This document shows positions 16,184-24,712 of a stretch of 64,000 nucleotides of DNA, piece after piece. This stretch comes from Enhydrobacter sp. Its GTDB lineage: Bacteria > Pseudomonadota > Alphaproteobacteria > Reyranellales > Reyranellaceae. The stretch's first letter is position 1. Each line of letters starts with the position of its first letter. Position numbers and translations under genes: made by a program. Below the pieces are notes generated by a model that was not told where the DNA came from, searched no databases, and was given only the letters and a program-made list of their open reading frames with translations. The DNA is taken from positions 2,788,473-2,852,472 of the forward strand of contig CP075528.1 of assembly GCA_025808875.1 (NCBI GenBank). Direction: 5' to 3'.

Positions 16184-17377
16184 ATGTCCGTGTCGTCTTC
16201 CGCCACCCCTGGCGCCGTGTCCCGTCCCCTGGTGGGCGCTCTCGTCGCGGCGTTCTTCTTCGCTTGCGTCCTGGCGCTGCCGCCAAGCGACCCACTCGGC
16301 CGCTCACTGCCGCTCTCGATGCTGCTCGGCGGCGCCTTCGGCGTGGTCCTCCAGCGTTCCCGCTTCTGCTTCTTCTGCAATGCGCGAGACTTCCTCGAGC
16401 GACGCGATCCGCGCGGCCTGCTCGGCATCGTCGCCGCACTCGCCGTCGGCCTGCTCGGCACCTACGCGGTGATCGGAGGCTGGCTGCCGCAACCCGCCCC
16501 GGGCCGCCTGCCACCCGACGCGCATATCGGCCCAGTGTCATGGGTTCTGGCGACGGGCGCCTTCGTCTTCGGTATTGGCATGACGGTGTCGGGCTCCTGC
16601 ATCAGCGCACATCTCTATCGGCTGGGTGAAGGCTCGCCGACGGCGCCGTTCGCCCTGCTCGGCGCCGCGCTCGGCTTCGTCCTGGGCTTTCTTTCCTGGA
16701 ACTGGCTCTATCTCGGGACGATCCAGGAATCGCCGGTGCCGTGGCTGCCGCACTGGCTGGGCTATGGCGGTTCGCTGGCACTGCAGCTTGCGGCGCTGGG
16801 CGTGCTTGCGCTCCTGCTGATGCGCCACCGGCCGCCGTCCGACGTACCGCCGGCGTCGTCCATCGAGGCCGTGCTGCACCGCCGCTGGCCGGCGGTCCTC
16901 GGCGGCGTCCTGGTCGGTACGCTCGCCACCGTCGCCTACTTGCGGGTGGGGCCACTCGGCGTGACGGCAGAGTTGGGCTCGTGGTCGCGCACGACCGCCA
17001 ACACCGCAGGCCTGTTGCCGGCTCGACTGGAGGGGCTCGACACATTCGCCGGCTGCGCCACGGCACTCAAGGAGACGCTGCTGTCGCGCAACGGCGTGTT
17101 CGTCGCAGGGCTCGTGCTGGCGGCCTTCGCGTCGGCCCTCGTCGCCGGCGACTTCAAGCCGCGCCTGCCGACGGCGCGGGAGGTCACGCGCGCCATCGCT
17201 GGCGGCATCCTGCTCGGCTGGGGGGCCATGGTGTCGCTTGGCTGCACGGTCGGCGTGCTGCTGTCGGGCGTCATGGCCGGCGCAGTCTCGGGCTGGGTTT
17301 TCGCGCTGTTCTGTTTCGCCGGTGTCTGGCTGTCTTTGAAGGCGTGCGGGTGGAATCCTCAAGTCGGCAGCGCGTAG
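16184..17377 (+). CDS. YeeE/YedE (TsuA-like) sulfur-compound transporter
   Basis: A 397-residue polytopic membrane protein with about ten hydrophobic segments. The conserved cysteine-bearing motifs of the family are visible: QRSRFCFFCNARDF at about 57-70, SGSCISAHLYRLGEGS at about 130-145, and VSLGCTVGVLLSG near the end. Characterised members import thiosulfate by relay across conserved cysteines. The preceding rhodanese fits sulfane-sulfur metabolism. The last 19 bases overlap the end of the convergent fumarylacetoacetate hydrolase gene. Confidence 0.88.
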   Translation: MSVSSSATPGAVSRPLVGALVAAFFFACVLALPPSDPLGRSLPLSMLLGGAFGVVLQRSRFCFFCNARDFLERRDPRGLLGIVAALAVGLLGTYAVIGGWLPQPAPGRLPPDAHIGPVSWVLATGAFVFGIGMTVSGSCISAHLYRLGEGSPTAPFALLGAALGFVLGFLSWNWLYLGTIQESPVPWLPHWLGYGGSLALQLAALGVLALLLMRHRPPSDVPPASSIEAVLHRRWPAVLGGVLVGTLATVAYLRVGPLGVTAELGSWSRTTANTAGLLPARLEGLDTFAGCATALKETLLSRNGVFVAGLVLAAFASALVAGDFKPRLPTAREVTRAIAGGILLGWGAMVSLGCTVGVLLSGVMAGAVSGWVFALFCFAGVWLSLKACGWNPQVGSA

Positions 17378-18351
17378 CGCACCACCTTCTGGTCGATCGC
17401 CCCGAAGATCGAACGGTTCTGGCGATCCAGCATCTCTATGCGGACACGGTCACCGAATTTCATGAATGGCGTGACAGGCTTGCCCGTTTCGATCGTCTCG
17501 CGCACACGCCGCTCGGCTATGCATGAACAACCTACTCCCGCTTCCCGATTGGCAACGGTGCCCGAGCCGACAATGGTGCCTGCCTCGAGATGTCGCGTCC
17601 TCGCCGCATGGGCGATCAGCTGGCCGAAGTCGAACGTGAGGTCGGTTGCGGCGCTCGGGTGGCCGAACTCCTTGCCGTTCAAGGTCGAGATCAGCGGCAG
17701 GTCGAGTCTGGCGCCGTCCCAGGCGTCGCCCAGTTCGTCGGGCGTGACCGCGACGGGCGCGAAGGCCGTCGCCGGCTTGCCATGGAAGAAGCCGAAGCCC
17801 TTGGCGAGCTCGGCGACGATGACGTTGCGCAGCGACACGTCGTTCAAGATCGTCACCAGCTTGATGTGGCGACGCGCTGCCTCCGGCGTGATGCCCATCG
17901 GCACGTCGTCGACGACGACGCCGATCTCGCCCTCGAAGTCGATGCCGTGTGCCTCGTCGACCGCCTCGATCTCGTCGTTGGGGCCGATGAAGGAGTCCGA
18001 TCCGCCCTGGTACATAAGGGGGTCGGTCCAGAAACTCGGCGGCATCTCCACGCCACGCGCCTTGCGGACTAGCTCGACATGAACAACGTAAGCCGAACCG
18101 TCCGCCCACTGATAGGCCCGCGGCAACGGCGCGGCCAGAGCCGTGGTATCGAGATCGAAAGAGCCCGGCGCCCCGTCGTCACGTAGCCGGTCCGCCAATT
18201 CGGAGAGCCTGGGTGCAATGTTCACCCAATCGTCCAACGCCTTCTGCAGCGTGGCCGCGACGCTGGTCGCCCGGACCGCGCGCTTGAGATCGCGGTCGAC
18301 GACAATCAGTGTGCCGTCGCGACCGCCTTCCTTGAGTGATCCGAGCTTCAT
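17359..18351 (-). CDS. fahA: Fumarylacetoacetate hydrolase family protein
   Basis: A 330-residue enzyme that should cleave fumarylacetoacetate to fumarate and acetoacetate, the last step of tyrosine degradation. The FAH core is clear: metal site residues in EAVDEAHGIDFEGEIGVVVD, then TILNDVSLRN and HLEAGTIVGSGTVANREAGV. At 330 residues it is the short bacterial form. Its ATG overlaps the hmgA stop as TAATG. With hmgA and hppD upstream and maiA nearby, the tyrosine role is well supported. Confidence 0.9.
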   Translation of the reverse strand: MKLGSLKEGGRDGTLIVVDRDLKRAVRATSVAATLQKALDDWVNIAPRLSELADRLRDDGAPGSFDLDTTALAAPLPRAYQWADGSAYVVHVELVRKARGVEMPPSFWTDPLMYQGGSDSFIGPNDEIEAVDEAHGIDFEGEIGVVVDDVPMGITPEAARRHIKLVTILNDVSLRNVIVAELAKGFGFFHGKPATAFAPVAVTPDELGDAWDGARLDLPLISTLNGKEFGHPSAATDLTFDFGQLIAHAARTRHLEAGTIVGSGTVANREAGVGCSCIAERRVRETIETGKPVTPFMKFGDRVRIEMLDRQNRSIFGAIDQKVVRYALPT

Positions 18352-19499
18352 TACTCCGCCGCCTGCTTGATTTCCGTCGGTCGCCACGACTTCACGTAGC
18401 CTTCGAACTCCACGCCTGCCGGCATGTCGGCAATGTCGACTGCGTCACGCGTATCGATCATCACCGCCACCTCGTCGGTCTCCGTCTTGCCGCCCTTGGT
18501 GGCAGCGTTGAAGGCCTTGGGATGCGGCCCGTGCGTGAAGCCGGTGGGATGCACCGTCATCATGCCCGGATGGATGTTGTCACGACTGAAGAAGCTGCCC
18601 CTGTGGTAGAAGATCACTTCCTCGTAGTCGTCGTTGTTGTGGAAGAACGGCAGGCGCAGCGCCTCGGGGTCACTCTCCAGCGGCCGCGGCACGAAGGTGC
18701 AAACAACGAACCGGCCGGCCACGAAGGTGGTGTGCGCCGACGGCGGCAAGTGAAAGCGATGACTCATCAGCGGGCGGATGTCGCGCCAGTTGATGCGCAC
18801 GACGCTGAGATCGCCGTGCCAGCCTACCGCATCAAGAGGATTGAACGGGTAAGTGACGGTCGAAAGCTGATTGCGCCGCTTCACCGACACCTTCCAGGTG
18901 CGTTCGTCCTGCTGAGCCCGGAAAGCATCGTCGACGACCGGCGTGTCGAGCATCGCCGGATCGAAGATGGCGTGCCGACCCACCAGTCCCTTATCAGGCA
19001 AGGTGAAGCTGTCGTTGGTCGCCTCGATCATCAGAGACGACGTCGGCTTGGACGGCGCAAGCCGCCACATCGTGCCGCGTGGAATGATGAGATAGTCGCC
19101 CTCGCAGTAGATCAGCCGACCGTAGTCGCAGAACAGCTCGCCCTCCCCTTCGTGAACGAACAGCAACTGGTCGCCGTCGCTGTTGCGGACCAGCTCGGAC
19201 ATCGGCCGCTCGAGCCGCCATATCCGCATCTGCAGGTGCGCATTGGTCATCACCAACTCGGCATCCCAAGGGTTGTCCCTTGAAGTGGCGAGCTTGTTGA
19301 GGTCGAGCGCACGCGGCCGGATCGGCCCGTCGAACTCGATCCAGTCGGTCGGCTTGTGCTTGTGATGAAATTGCGCCGACGGGCCGAAAAAGCCCTCCTT
19401 GCTGATCTCGCGCTCGTAGGTTTCCGCCGGCAGCCGTACATGGGCTTGGCGCGAGGCCGTGCCCTCGACCTGGCGCAGCGGTATCCAGTTCCTCGCCAT
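18351..19499 (-). CDS. hmgA: Homogentisate 1,2-dioxygenase
   Basis: Non-haem iron cupin enzyme that opens the ring of homogentisate to maleylacetoacetate. The iron ligands align with those of the human enzyme: H287 and E293 in PFFHNNDDYEEVIFY, and H323 in TGFTHGPHP. At 382 residues it is shorter than the usual 430-450, mainly at the N-terminus, which matches a compact bacterial clade. Second gene of hppD-hmgA-fahA, 9 bp after hppD. Confidence 0.93.
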   Translation of the reverse strand: MARNWIPLRQVEGTASRQAHVRLPAETYEREISKEGFFGPSAQFHHKHKPTDWIEFDGPIRPRALDLNKLATSRDNPWDAELVMTNAHLQMRIWRLERPMSELVRNSDGDQLLFVHEGEGELFCDYGRLIYCEGDYLIIPRGTMWRLAPSKPTSSLMIEATNDSFTLPDKGLVGRHAIFDPAMLDTPVVDDAFRAQQDERTWKVSVKRRNQLSTVTYPFNPLDAVGWHGDLSVVRINWRDIRPLMSHRFHLPPSAHTTFVAGRFVVCTFVPRPLESDPEALRLPFFHNNDDYEEVIFYHRGSFFSRDNIHPGMMTVHPTGFTHGPHPKAFNAATKGGKTETDEVAVMIDTRDAVDIADMPAGVEFEGYVKSWRPTEIKQAAE

Positions 19500-19508
19500 G
19501 GTTCCCTC

Positions 19509-20606
19509 CTAGTTGGTCTTATCCTGCAGGACGCCGCGACGGATCTGGTCGAGCTCGATCGATTCGAACAACGCCTTGAAGTTGCCCTCGCCGAAACCCT
19601 CGTTGCCGCGGCGCTGGATGATCTCGAAGAAGATGGGACCGATCACGGTCTGGGTGAAGATCTGCAGAAGCAGGCCGCCGCCCTTCGTAGGGGCACCATC
19701 GATGAGGATACGGTCGGCGGCTAGTCGGGCGAGGTCCTCGCCATGTCCCGGCACGCGGCTGTCGACCTGTTCGTAGTAGGTGTCGGGTACGGTCTGGAAC
19801 GGGACGCCCAAGGTCTTCAGCATCTCCACCGATGCGTAGATGTCGCTGGTGCCCAACGCTATGTGCTGGATACCCTCGCCATGGTAAGCGGCGAGATACT
19901 CCTGAATCTGCGACTTGTCGTCGGTGCTCTCGTTGATCGGGATGCGGATCTTGCCGCAGGGACTGGTCATCGCTTTCGACTTCAGGCCGGTGAGCTTGCC
20001 CTCGATGTCGAAGTAGCGGATCTCCCGAAAATTGAACAGCCGTTCGTAGAAGTCCGCCCACTCCGCCATGCGGCCACGATGAACGTTGTGCGTCAGGTGG
20101 TCGATGTAAGTGAGGCCGACGCCCGTTGGATCAGGATCGACACCCGGCAGGTAGTCGAAGTCGACATCGTAGATACTGCCGCGCGGACCATAGCGATCGA
20201 CAAGATAGATCAGCGAATCGCCGATACCCTTGATGGCCGGAATATTGAGTTCCATGGGACCGATCTTGCCCTCCACTCCCCAAGCCCCGAGCGACAAGGC
20301 GCGCTTGTAGGCGCGTGCTGCGTTCTTCACACGAAAAGCGATGGCGCAGACGCTGGGACCGTGTACGCGGGCGAATCCCTGGGCGAAACTCTCCGGCTCG
20401 GCATTGACGATGAAATTCACGTCGCCCTGCCGATATAGGGAAACGGCTTTCGAGCGATGCCGGGCCACGCGCGCGAAACCCATGCTCTCGAACAGGCGGC
20501 CGAGTGCCTCCGGATCGGGAGCGGCATATTCGACGAACTCGAAACCGTCCGTGTCCATCGGGTTCACCGTGTCCTCAGGCGACTTCTGATCGACGATGGC
20601 GGCCAT
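19509..20606 (-). CDS. hppD: 4-Hydroxyphenylpyruvate dioxygenase
   Basis: Iron(II) dioxygenase (365 residues) converting 4-hydroxyphenylpyruvate to homogentisate, the committed step of tyrosine breakdown. Two vicinal-oxygen-chelate halves are visible. The metal ligands are H170 (YIDHLTHNV), H248 (GIQHIAL) and E328 (FFEIIQR). The C-terminal GFGEGNFKALFESIE is diagnostic. GGGAG lies before the ATG. It is the first gene of the tyrosine operon, with a divergent MarR regulator 51 bp away and a palindrome in between. Confidence 0.96.
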   Translation of the reverse strand: MAAIVDQKSPEDTVNPMDTDGFEFVEYAAPDPEALGRLFESMGFARVARHRSKAVSLYRQGDVNFIVNAEPESFAQGFARVHGPSVCAIAFRVKNAARAYKRALSLGAWGVEGKIGPMELNIPAIKGIGDSLIYLVDRYGPRGSIYDVDFDYLPGVDPDPTGVGLTYIDHLTHNVHRGRMAEWADFYERLFNFREIRYFDIEGKLTGLKSKAMTSPCGKIRIPINESTDDKSQIQEYLAAYHGEGIQHIALGTSDIYASVEMLKTLGVPFQTVPDTYYEQVDSRVPGHGEDLARLAADRILIDGAPTKGGGLLLQIFTQTVIGPIFFEIIQRRGNEGFGEGNFKALFESIELDQIRRGVLQDKTN

Positions 20607-20619
20607 GGCGATCTCCCGT

Positions 20620-20648
20620 TTGACGTGGAGGATTGATTGGTTTCAAAT
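20620..20648 (+). promoter_or_regulatory. Sigma-70-type promoter of marR
   Basis: TTGACG at 20620-20625 and TCAAAT at 20643-20648 are separated by 17 bp. The predicted transcript start (about 20655) is 2-3 bases from the marR ATG, and no ribosome site precedes that ATG, so the mRNA may be nearly leaderless. Confidence 0.45.
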
Positions 20649-20653
20649 GTAAC
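20640..20653. promoter_or_regulatory. Candidate MarR operator in the hppD-marR intergenic region
   Basis: GTTTCAAATGTAAC is an imperfect palindrome (arms GTTTCA and GTTACA, 5 of 6 matching, 2-bp centre). It overlaps the -10 element of the marR promoter and lies 34 bp upstream of the hppD start. Its size and place suit a MarR dimer controlling both directions. Binding is inferred. Confidence 0.5.
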
Positions 20654-20657
20654 TATT

Positions 20658-21113
20658 ATGTTGAGCTCTCCGCAAGTCCTGGAGTTGGAGAATTTTCTCC
20701 CTTACCGCCTTTCCGTGCTTGCCCAACTGGTGAGCGAGTCGCTGCACGATCTCTATGGAGAACCTTTCGGCCTCAGCGTCACCCAATGGCGAGTGATGGC
20801 AGCGCTGGGACGTTTTGGTCCACTGACCGCCTCGGATATTGGGCAGCGCATCGTTGTGGACAAGGTAGCCGTCAGCCGGGCAGTCGCCGGCCTGTGGAAG
20901 CGACGTCTAGTCGAACGAACCGCCGACCATACCGACCGCCGCCGGACGACTCTCACGTTGAGTGCGAGCGGCCGGGCGATGCACGCCCGGATCGTACCCA
21001 TGGCCCTGGCATATGAGACAAAGCTCTTCGAGGCCCTGACAGGGGATGAGCGTCGGACCTTCGAGGTTCTGGCGGATAGGCTGTTTGCCCGGGCGCGCGC
21101 CGTCAGGCTATAA
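20658..21113 (+). CDS. MarR-family transcriptional regulator of the tyrosine operon
   Basis: A 151-residue winged-helix dimer protein. The DNA-binding core is [41 protein letters not shown] (about 38-78), followed by the wing [20 protein letters not shown]. Divergent from hppD and separated by only 51 bp, it probably senses homogentisate or a related intermediate and represses the catabolic genes; this is inference from position. I chose ATG 20658 rather than an upstream in-frame TTG because the family alignment begins after it. Confidence 0.9.
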   Translation: MLSSPQVLELENFLPYRLSVLAQLVSESLHDLYGEPFGLSVTQWRVMAALGRFGPLTASDIGQRIVVDKVAVSRAVAGLWKRRLVERTADHTDRRRTTLTLSASGRAMHARIVPMALAYETKLFEALTGDERRTFEVLADRLFARARAVRL

Positions 21114-21144
21114 GGCCCGCGTTTCATCATCGGGGAGGCAGGAA

Positions 21145-21612
21145 TTGGCCGCCAAGGCCGCCCGGCGCCCACCGTCCAAGCCGGTGCTGGTGCTCAACGG
21201 GCCCAACCTGAACATGCTGGGCAAACGCCAGCCGGAAATCTATGGCCGCGAGACTCTGGCCGATGTCGAGAAAGCTTGCCGGGCAGAAGCAGCAAGGCTT
21301 GGCGTTCTGGTGGAGTTCGCGCAAAGCAACCATGAGGGAGTACTGGTCGATCTGATTCAGGCGGCACGAGAGAAGAACAGCGGAATCGTCATCAATGCAG
21401 GCGCCTATACACATACCTCCGTCGCCTTGCTCGACGCGCTGAACGCGGCGGAGTTGCCAGTGGTCGAGGTCCACCTTTCGAACATCTACAAGCGGGAGAA
21501 GTTCCGGCATCACTCCTATATAAGTCCGGCGGCGGTCGGGGTGATCGCAGGGCTGGGTAGCCAAGGATATCTTCTTGCCTTGCAGGCCTTGTCCCGCTTG
21601 CTAGCGCGCTGA
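21145..21612 (+). CDS. aroQ: Type II 3-dehydroquinate dehydratase
   Basis: Third enzyme of the shikimate pathway (155 residues, usual 145-155). All family motifs are present: [19 protein letters not shown] with catalytic Tyr33, [23 protein letters not shown], and [20 protein letters not shown] with catalytic His110. The TTG start is preceded by GGGGAGGCAGG, and the next in-frame candidates upstream have none. First of a forward group aroQ-accB-accC-aat, a common alphaproteobacterial order. Confidence 0.93.
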   Translation: MAAKAARRPPSKPVLVLNGPNLNMLGKRQPEIYGRETLADVEKACRAEAARLGVLVEFAQSNHEGVLVDLIQAAREKNSGIVINAGAYTHTSVALLDALNAAELPVVEVHLSNIYKREKFRHHSYISPAAVGVIAGLGSQGYLLALQALSRLLAR

Positions 21613-21635
21613 CTTTCACTCGGGAGCGATCGTTC

Positions 21636-22100
21636 ATGGCAAAGTTCGAGATGGATACCGAGTTCATCCGCAAGCTCGCGGAGATTCTTGAAGAGACCCA
21701 TCTCGGCGAGATCGAGTTAGCCGACGGGGAGCGCCGCATCCGGGTGGCGCGCCCGACCGTGACGGTCGCAGCCGCCGCTCCCGTCGCCGTTCCGGCATCG
21801 ACGCTGGCCACGCCGGGGCCCGCGGCGACGGTCTCTGTATCCGTTGCTGGCGACGCCGGGAAGCATCCGGGGGCGGTGAAATCCCCCATGGTCGGTACCG
21901 CCTACCTGTCGCCCGAACCCGGGAAGCCGCCATTCGTGGCGATCGGTGACAAGGTCGTCGCGGGCCAGACGCTACTCATCATCGAGGCCATGAAGACCTT
22001 CAACCCGATCAAGGCGCCCAAGTCCGGGACGGTGGCCCAGATCCTGGTCGAGAATGCGCAGCCAGTCGAATTCGGTGAGCCGCTGATGGTCGTCGAATAG
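21636..22100 (+). CDS. accB: Acetyl-CoA carboxylase biotin carboxyl carrier protein
   Basis: A 154-residue BCCP. The N-terminal helical segment (FIRKLAEILEETHLGEIELA) and an Ala/Pro/Val linker lead to the biotinyl domain from about residue 80. The biotin lysine is K120 in IIEAMKTFN. It carries carboxybiotin between AccC, encoded 15 bp downstream, and the carboxyltransferase, to make malonyl-CoA for fatty acid synthesis. Confidence 0.96.
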   Translation: MAKFEMDTEFIRKLAEILEETHLGEIELADGERRIRVARPTVTVAAAAPVAVPASTLATPGPAATVSVSVAGDAGKHPGAVKSPMVGTAYLSPEPGKPPFVAIGDKVVAGQTLLIIEAMKTFNPIKAPKSGTVAQILVENAQPVEFGEPLMVVE

Positions 22101-22115
22101 GGCACGATCGACAAG

Positions 22116-23459
22116 ATGTTCGAGAAGGTATTGATCGCAAACCGCGGAGAGATCGCTCTTCGCATCCACAGAGCGTGCCGGGAGATGGGCATCCAGACGG
22201 TCGCGGTCCATTCAACCGCAGACAGCGATGCCATGCACGTACGGCTTGCAGATGAGTCGGTATGCATAGGGCCGCCGCCCGCCCGTGACAGCTACCTGAA
22301 TGTGCCGGCGATTCTTTCTGCAGCGACCATAGCGGGTGCCGATGCCGTTCACCCGGGTTACGGCTTTCTGTCGGAGAATGCCCGCTTCGCCGAGGCCGTC
22401 GAAGCACACGGATTTACATTCATCGGCCCAACTCCAGACCACATCCGGATGATGGGCGACAAGATCGTCGCCAAGCAGACAGCAAAGGAATTGGGTTTGC
22501 CATTGGTGCCGGGCTCGCTTGGGCCGGTGGACTCGCTCGACGAGGTTGTGGAACTGGGCGAGAAGATCGGATGGCCTGTCCTGGTCAAGGCCGTGGCAGG
22601 CGGCGGCGGACGCGGCATGAAGGTGGTGCACGATGCCGATGCTGCGGCGGAAGCCTACGCGCTGGCCCGAGCCGAAGCGAAGGCGGCGTTCGGCAATGAT
22701 GCGGTCTACGTCGAGAAGTATCTTGGACGGCCACGCCATATCGAAGTTCAGGTTCTTGGCGACGGCAAAGGAGGCGGTATCCATCTCGGTGAGCGCGATT
22801 GCTCGCTGCAGCGTCGGCATCAGAAAATACTGGAGGAGGCTCCCTCTCCCGCCCTGAATCCCGAGCAGCGCAGCCGCATCGGCGAACTCGCCGCGGCAGC
22901 TGTTCGCAAGCTCGGGTATCGGGGTGCCGGCACGATGGAGTTCCTGTACCAGGACGGCGAATTCTACTTCATCGAGATGAACACTCGGCTGCAGGTCGAG
23001 CATCCGATCACCGAGGCGGTAACGGGCATCGACCTTGTCCGAGAACAGATCCGCATCGCCGCCGACGGGCCGCTGCATCTCACGCAGAGGGACGTCGTGA
23101 TCCAAGGCCATGCGATCGAATGCCGCGTGAACGCCGAGCATCCCGAGACATTCGTCCCCTGCCCCGGTCGCGTTGTCGACTACCACCCGCCCGGAGGGCT
23201 GGGCGTACGTGTCGATTCGGGGCTCTACACCGGGTACGTCATGCCCCCCTACTACGATTCGATGGTGGCCAAGCTGATCGTCAGCGGCACGACCCGCAAC
23301 GAGTGCCTGATGCGCCTGCGCCGCTCGCTGGAAGAATTCGTGATCGGCGGCATCGACACGACCATACCGTTGCACCAGCGCATCATTCGCCAGCAGGCCT
23401 TCATCGACGGCGAATACGATATTCACTGGCTGGAGAAACTGGTCGGCCTCAAGACCTAG
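22116..23459 (+). CDS. accC: Acetyl-CoA carboxylase biotin carboxylase subunit
   Basis: A 447-residue ATP-grasp enzyme that carboxylates biotin on AccB. Family blocks run in order: KVLIANRGEIALRIHRACRE at the start, GGGGRGMKVVHD in the ATP-binding loop, GERDCSLQRRHQKILEEAPS, and FIEMNTRLQVEHPITEAVTG with the catalytic arginine region. Length and termini are standard. Co-transcribed with accB. Confidence 0.97.
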   Translation: MFEKVLIANRGEIALRIHRACREMGIQTVAVHSTADSDAMHVRLADESVCIGPPPARDSYLNVPAILSAATIAGADAVHPGYGFLSENARFAEAVEAHGFTFIGPTPDHIRMMGDKIVAKQTAKELGLPLVPGSLGPVDSLDEVVELGEKIGWPVLVKAVAGGGGRGMKVVHDADAAAEAYALARAEAKAAFGNDAVYVEKYLGRPRHIEVQVLGDGKGGGIHLGERDCSLQRRHQKILEEAPSPALNPEQRSRIGELAAAAVRKLGYRGAGTMEFLYQDGEFYFIEMNTRLQVEHPITEAVTGIDLVREQIRIAADGPLHLTQRDVVIQGHAIECRVNAEHPETFVPCPGRVVDYHPPGGLGVRVDSGLYTGYVMPPYYDSMVAKLIVSGTTRNECLMRLRRSLEEFVIGGIDTTIPLHQRIIRQQAFIDGEYDIHWLEKLVGLKT

Positions 23460-23463
23460 GCGT

Positions 23464-24114
23464 ATGCTGGAAATCACGCCCGAGCTGCTGCTGCAGGCCT
23501 ACCGCATCGGCGTCTTCCCAATGGGGGAACGCCGCGAAGATCCCAAGCTCTATTGGCTCGATCCGCGGCTGCGGGCCATCCTGCCGCTCGACGGCTTCCA
23601 CTTGCCGCGCCGCCTCGCCCGCACCATACGCAACGGTGCCTTCGAGGTTGCCGTGGACACGGCTTTCCTCGAAGTCATGCGGGCCTGTGCCGAGCCGCGC
23701 CCAGGTCACCCCGAGAGCTGGATCAATGAGCCCATTCTCGATCTCTATGCCGAGCTTCATTCCCGCGGCCATGGTCACAGCATTGAATGCCGCCGCGATG
23801 GCCGGCTGGTTGGAGGACTCTATGGCGTCACGGTCGGGGCGGCCTTCTTCGGTGAAAGCATGTTCAGCCGCGAACGCGATGCCTCCAAAGTCGCGATGGT
23901 TCACCTTGTCGCCCGGCTGATCAGGGGCGGATTCCGCCTTCTCGACTGCCAGTTCATGACTGAACACTTGCGTAGTTTCGGTGCAATCGAGGTTACCCGC
24001 GACCGTTTCCGCGCCTTGCTGGCTGACGCAGTCGATCGGACAGCTTCGTTTCAACGAGAGCTCGGCGGGGAGGATCCCTGTGCCATCGTGCACGCGAGCA
24101 CACGGACATCGTAG
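23464..24114 (+). CDS. aat: Leucyl/phenylalanyl-tRNA-protein transferase
   Basis: Moves Leu or Phe from tRNA to the N-terminus of proteins starting with Lys or Arg, creating N-degrons for ClpS-ClpAP. The 216-residue length is normal. ITPELLLQAYRIGVFPMGE at the N-terminus, WWxxP-like LYWLDPRLRAILPL, GHSIECRRDGRLVGGLYGV, and GAAFFGESMFSRERDASKVA are family hallmarks. clpS and clpA lie 13 kb downstream. Its last 64 bases overlap the 3' end of the convergent DUF2155 gene. Confidence 0.96.
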   Translation: MLEITPELLLQAYRIGVFPMGERREDPKLYWLDPRLRAILPLDGFHLPRRLARTIRNGAFEVAVDTAFLEVMRACAEPRPGHPESWINEPILDLYAELHSRGHGHSIECRRDGRLVGGLYGVTVGAAFFGESMFSRERDASKVAMVHLVARLIRGGFRLLDCQFMTEHLRSFGAIEVTRDRFRALLADAVDRTASFQRELGGEDPCAIVHASTRTS

Positions 24115-24485
24115 ACACCGTGGTCGAGTGCCGACAGCGATGGCGTAGACGCGAACATCCAGCCGGCAAACAACTTTTCTGCAGCCTGGCCGGGTTTGTG
24201 GTCGAGGATGGTGAGATAAGCCACTGCTTCGGGCGGTGCATCCGGTGCGTTCACCAGACAATCGCCGACAGTGATCTCGAGGGTACCAAAGCGAGTAGCC
24301 TCCCCGACTGGCGCGTAGAAGCGCTGAGTTCGCGCCGTGACCTTGTCGAGCCCCTGCAATTCGGCCATCGCCTTGCCAGGTCCCGCGGGTATGGCCTGAA
24401 GGCTGACGGCGCTCGTTTGAGCGTCGACTTCAATGGCCGCGACCATCGCCAAGACGAACGCAGCCGCGACAGCGGCAGTCTTCAC
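24051..24485 (-). CDS. DUF2155 exported protein
   Basis: A 144-residue protein with a signal peptide (AAVAAAFVLAMVAAIEVDA) and the DUF2155 core: LQGLDKVTARTQRFYAPVG, FGTLEITVGDCLVNAPDAPP, LFAGWMFASTPSLSALDHGVYDV. The family is alphaproteobacterial, periplasmic and of unknown function. The GTG start has AAGGAAAGAA before it and overlaps the upstream stop (GTGA). Last gene of NDUFA12-mlaD-76aa-DUF2155. Its 3' end overlaps aat by 64 bases. Confidence 0.88.
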   Translation of the reverse strand: MKTAAVAAAFVLAMVAAIEVDAQTSAVSLQAIPAGPGKAMAELQGLDKVTARTQRFYAPVGEATRFGTLEITVGDCLVNAPDAPPEAVAYLTILDHKPGQAAEKLFAGWMFASTPSLSALDHGVYDVRVLACTMAQGSSPPSSR

Positions 24486-24712
24486 TTCTTTCCTTGATGC
24501 GGAGGCACCAAGCCGTCGATCAACTCGTGCAACGCTTGCTTGATTTGGTCGGCATCGCATCCCATCAGAACCCCGTCCTCCAGCGCGTCGGCGCAGAGGG
24601 TTTCGATCTCCCCGATATTCTGATTAAGGACTTTGATCTTTTCGAGGCACGACACCGGCTTGCCGTCTGCCTGACGCCACACAGTGGCCGTCTTGGGAGC
24701 ACGCGTATCCAC
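24482..24712 (-). CDS. Small soluble protein between mlaD and DUF2155
   Basis: A 76-residue acidic helical protein with two cysteines (KPVSCLEKIKVLNQNIGEIE, then CADALEDGVLMGCDADQIKQ). It is coupled on both sides: its GTG start overlaps the mlaD stop (TAGTG) and its stop overlaps the DUF2155 start (GTGA). I do not recognise a named family. Tight coupling argues that it is real and may act with its neighbours, but no function is assigned. Confidence 0.75.
   Translation of the reverse strand: MDTRAPKTATVWRQADGKPVSCLEKIKVLNQNIGEIETLCADALEDGVLMGCDADQIKQALHELIDGLVPPHQGKK

Noticed and set aside
14369..20606. Horizontal insertion of the sulfur genes between maiA and fahA
   Set aside because: No repeats, integrase or composition change at the borders; the split is noted, but no mobile-element evidence was seen.
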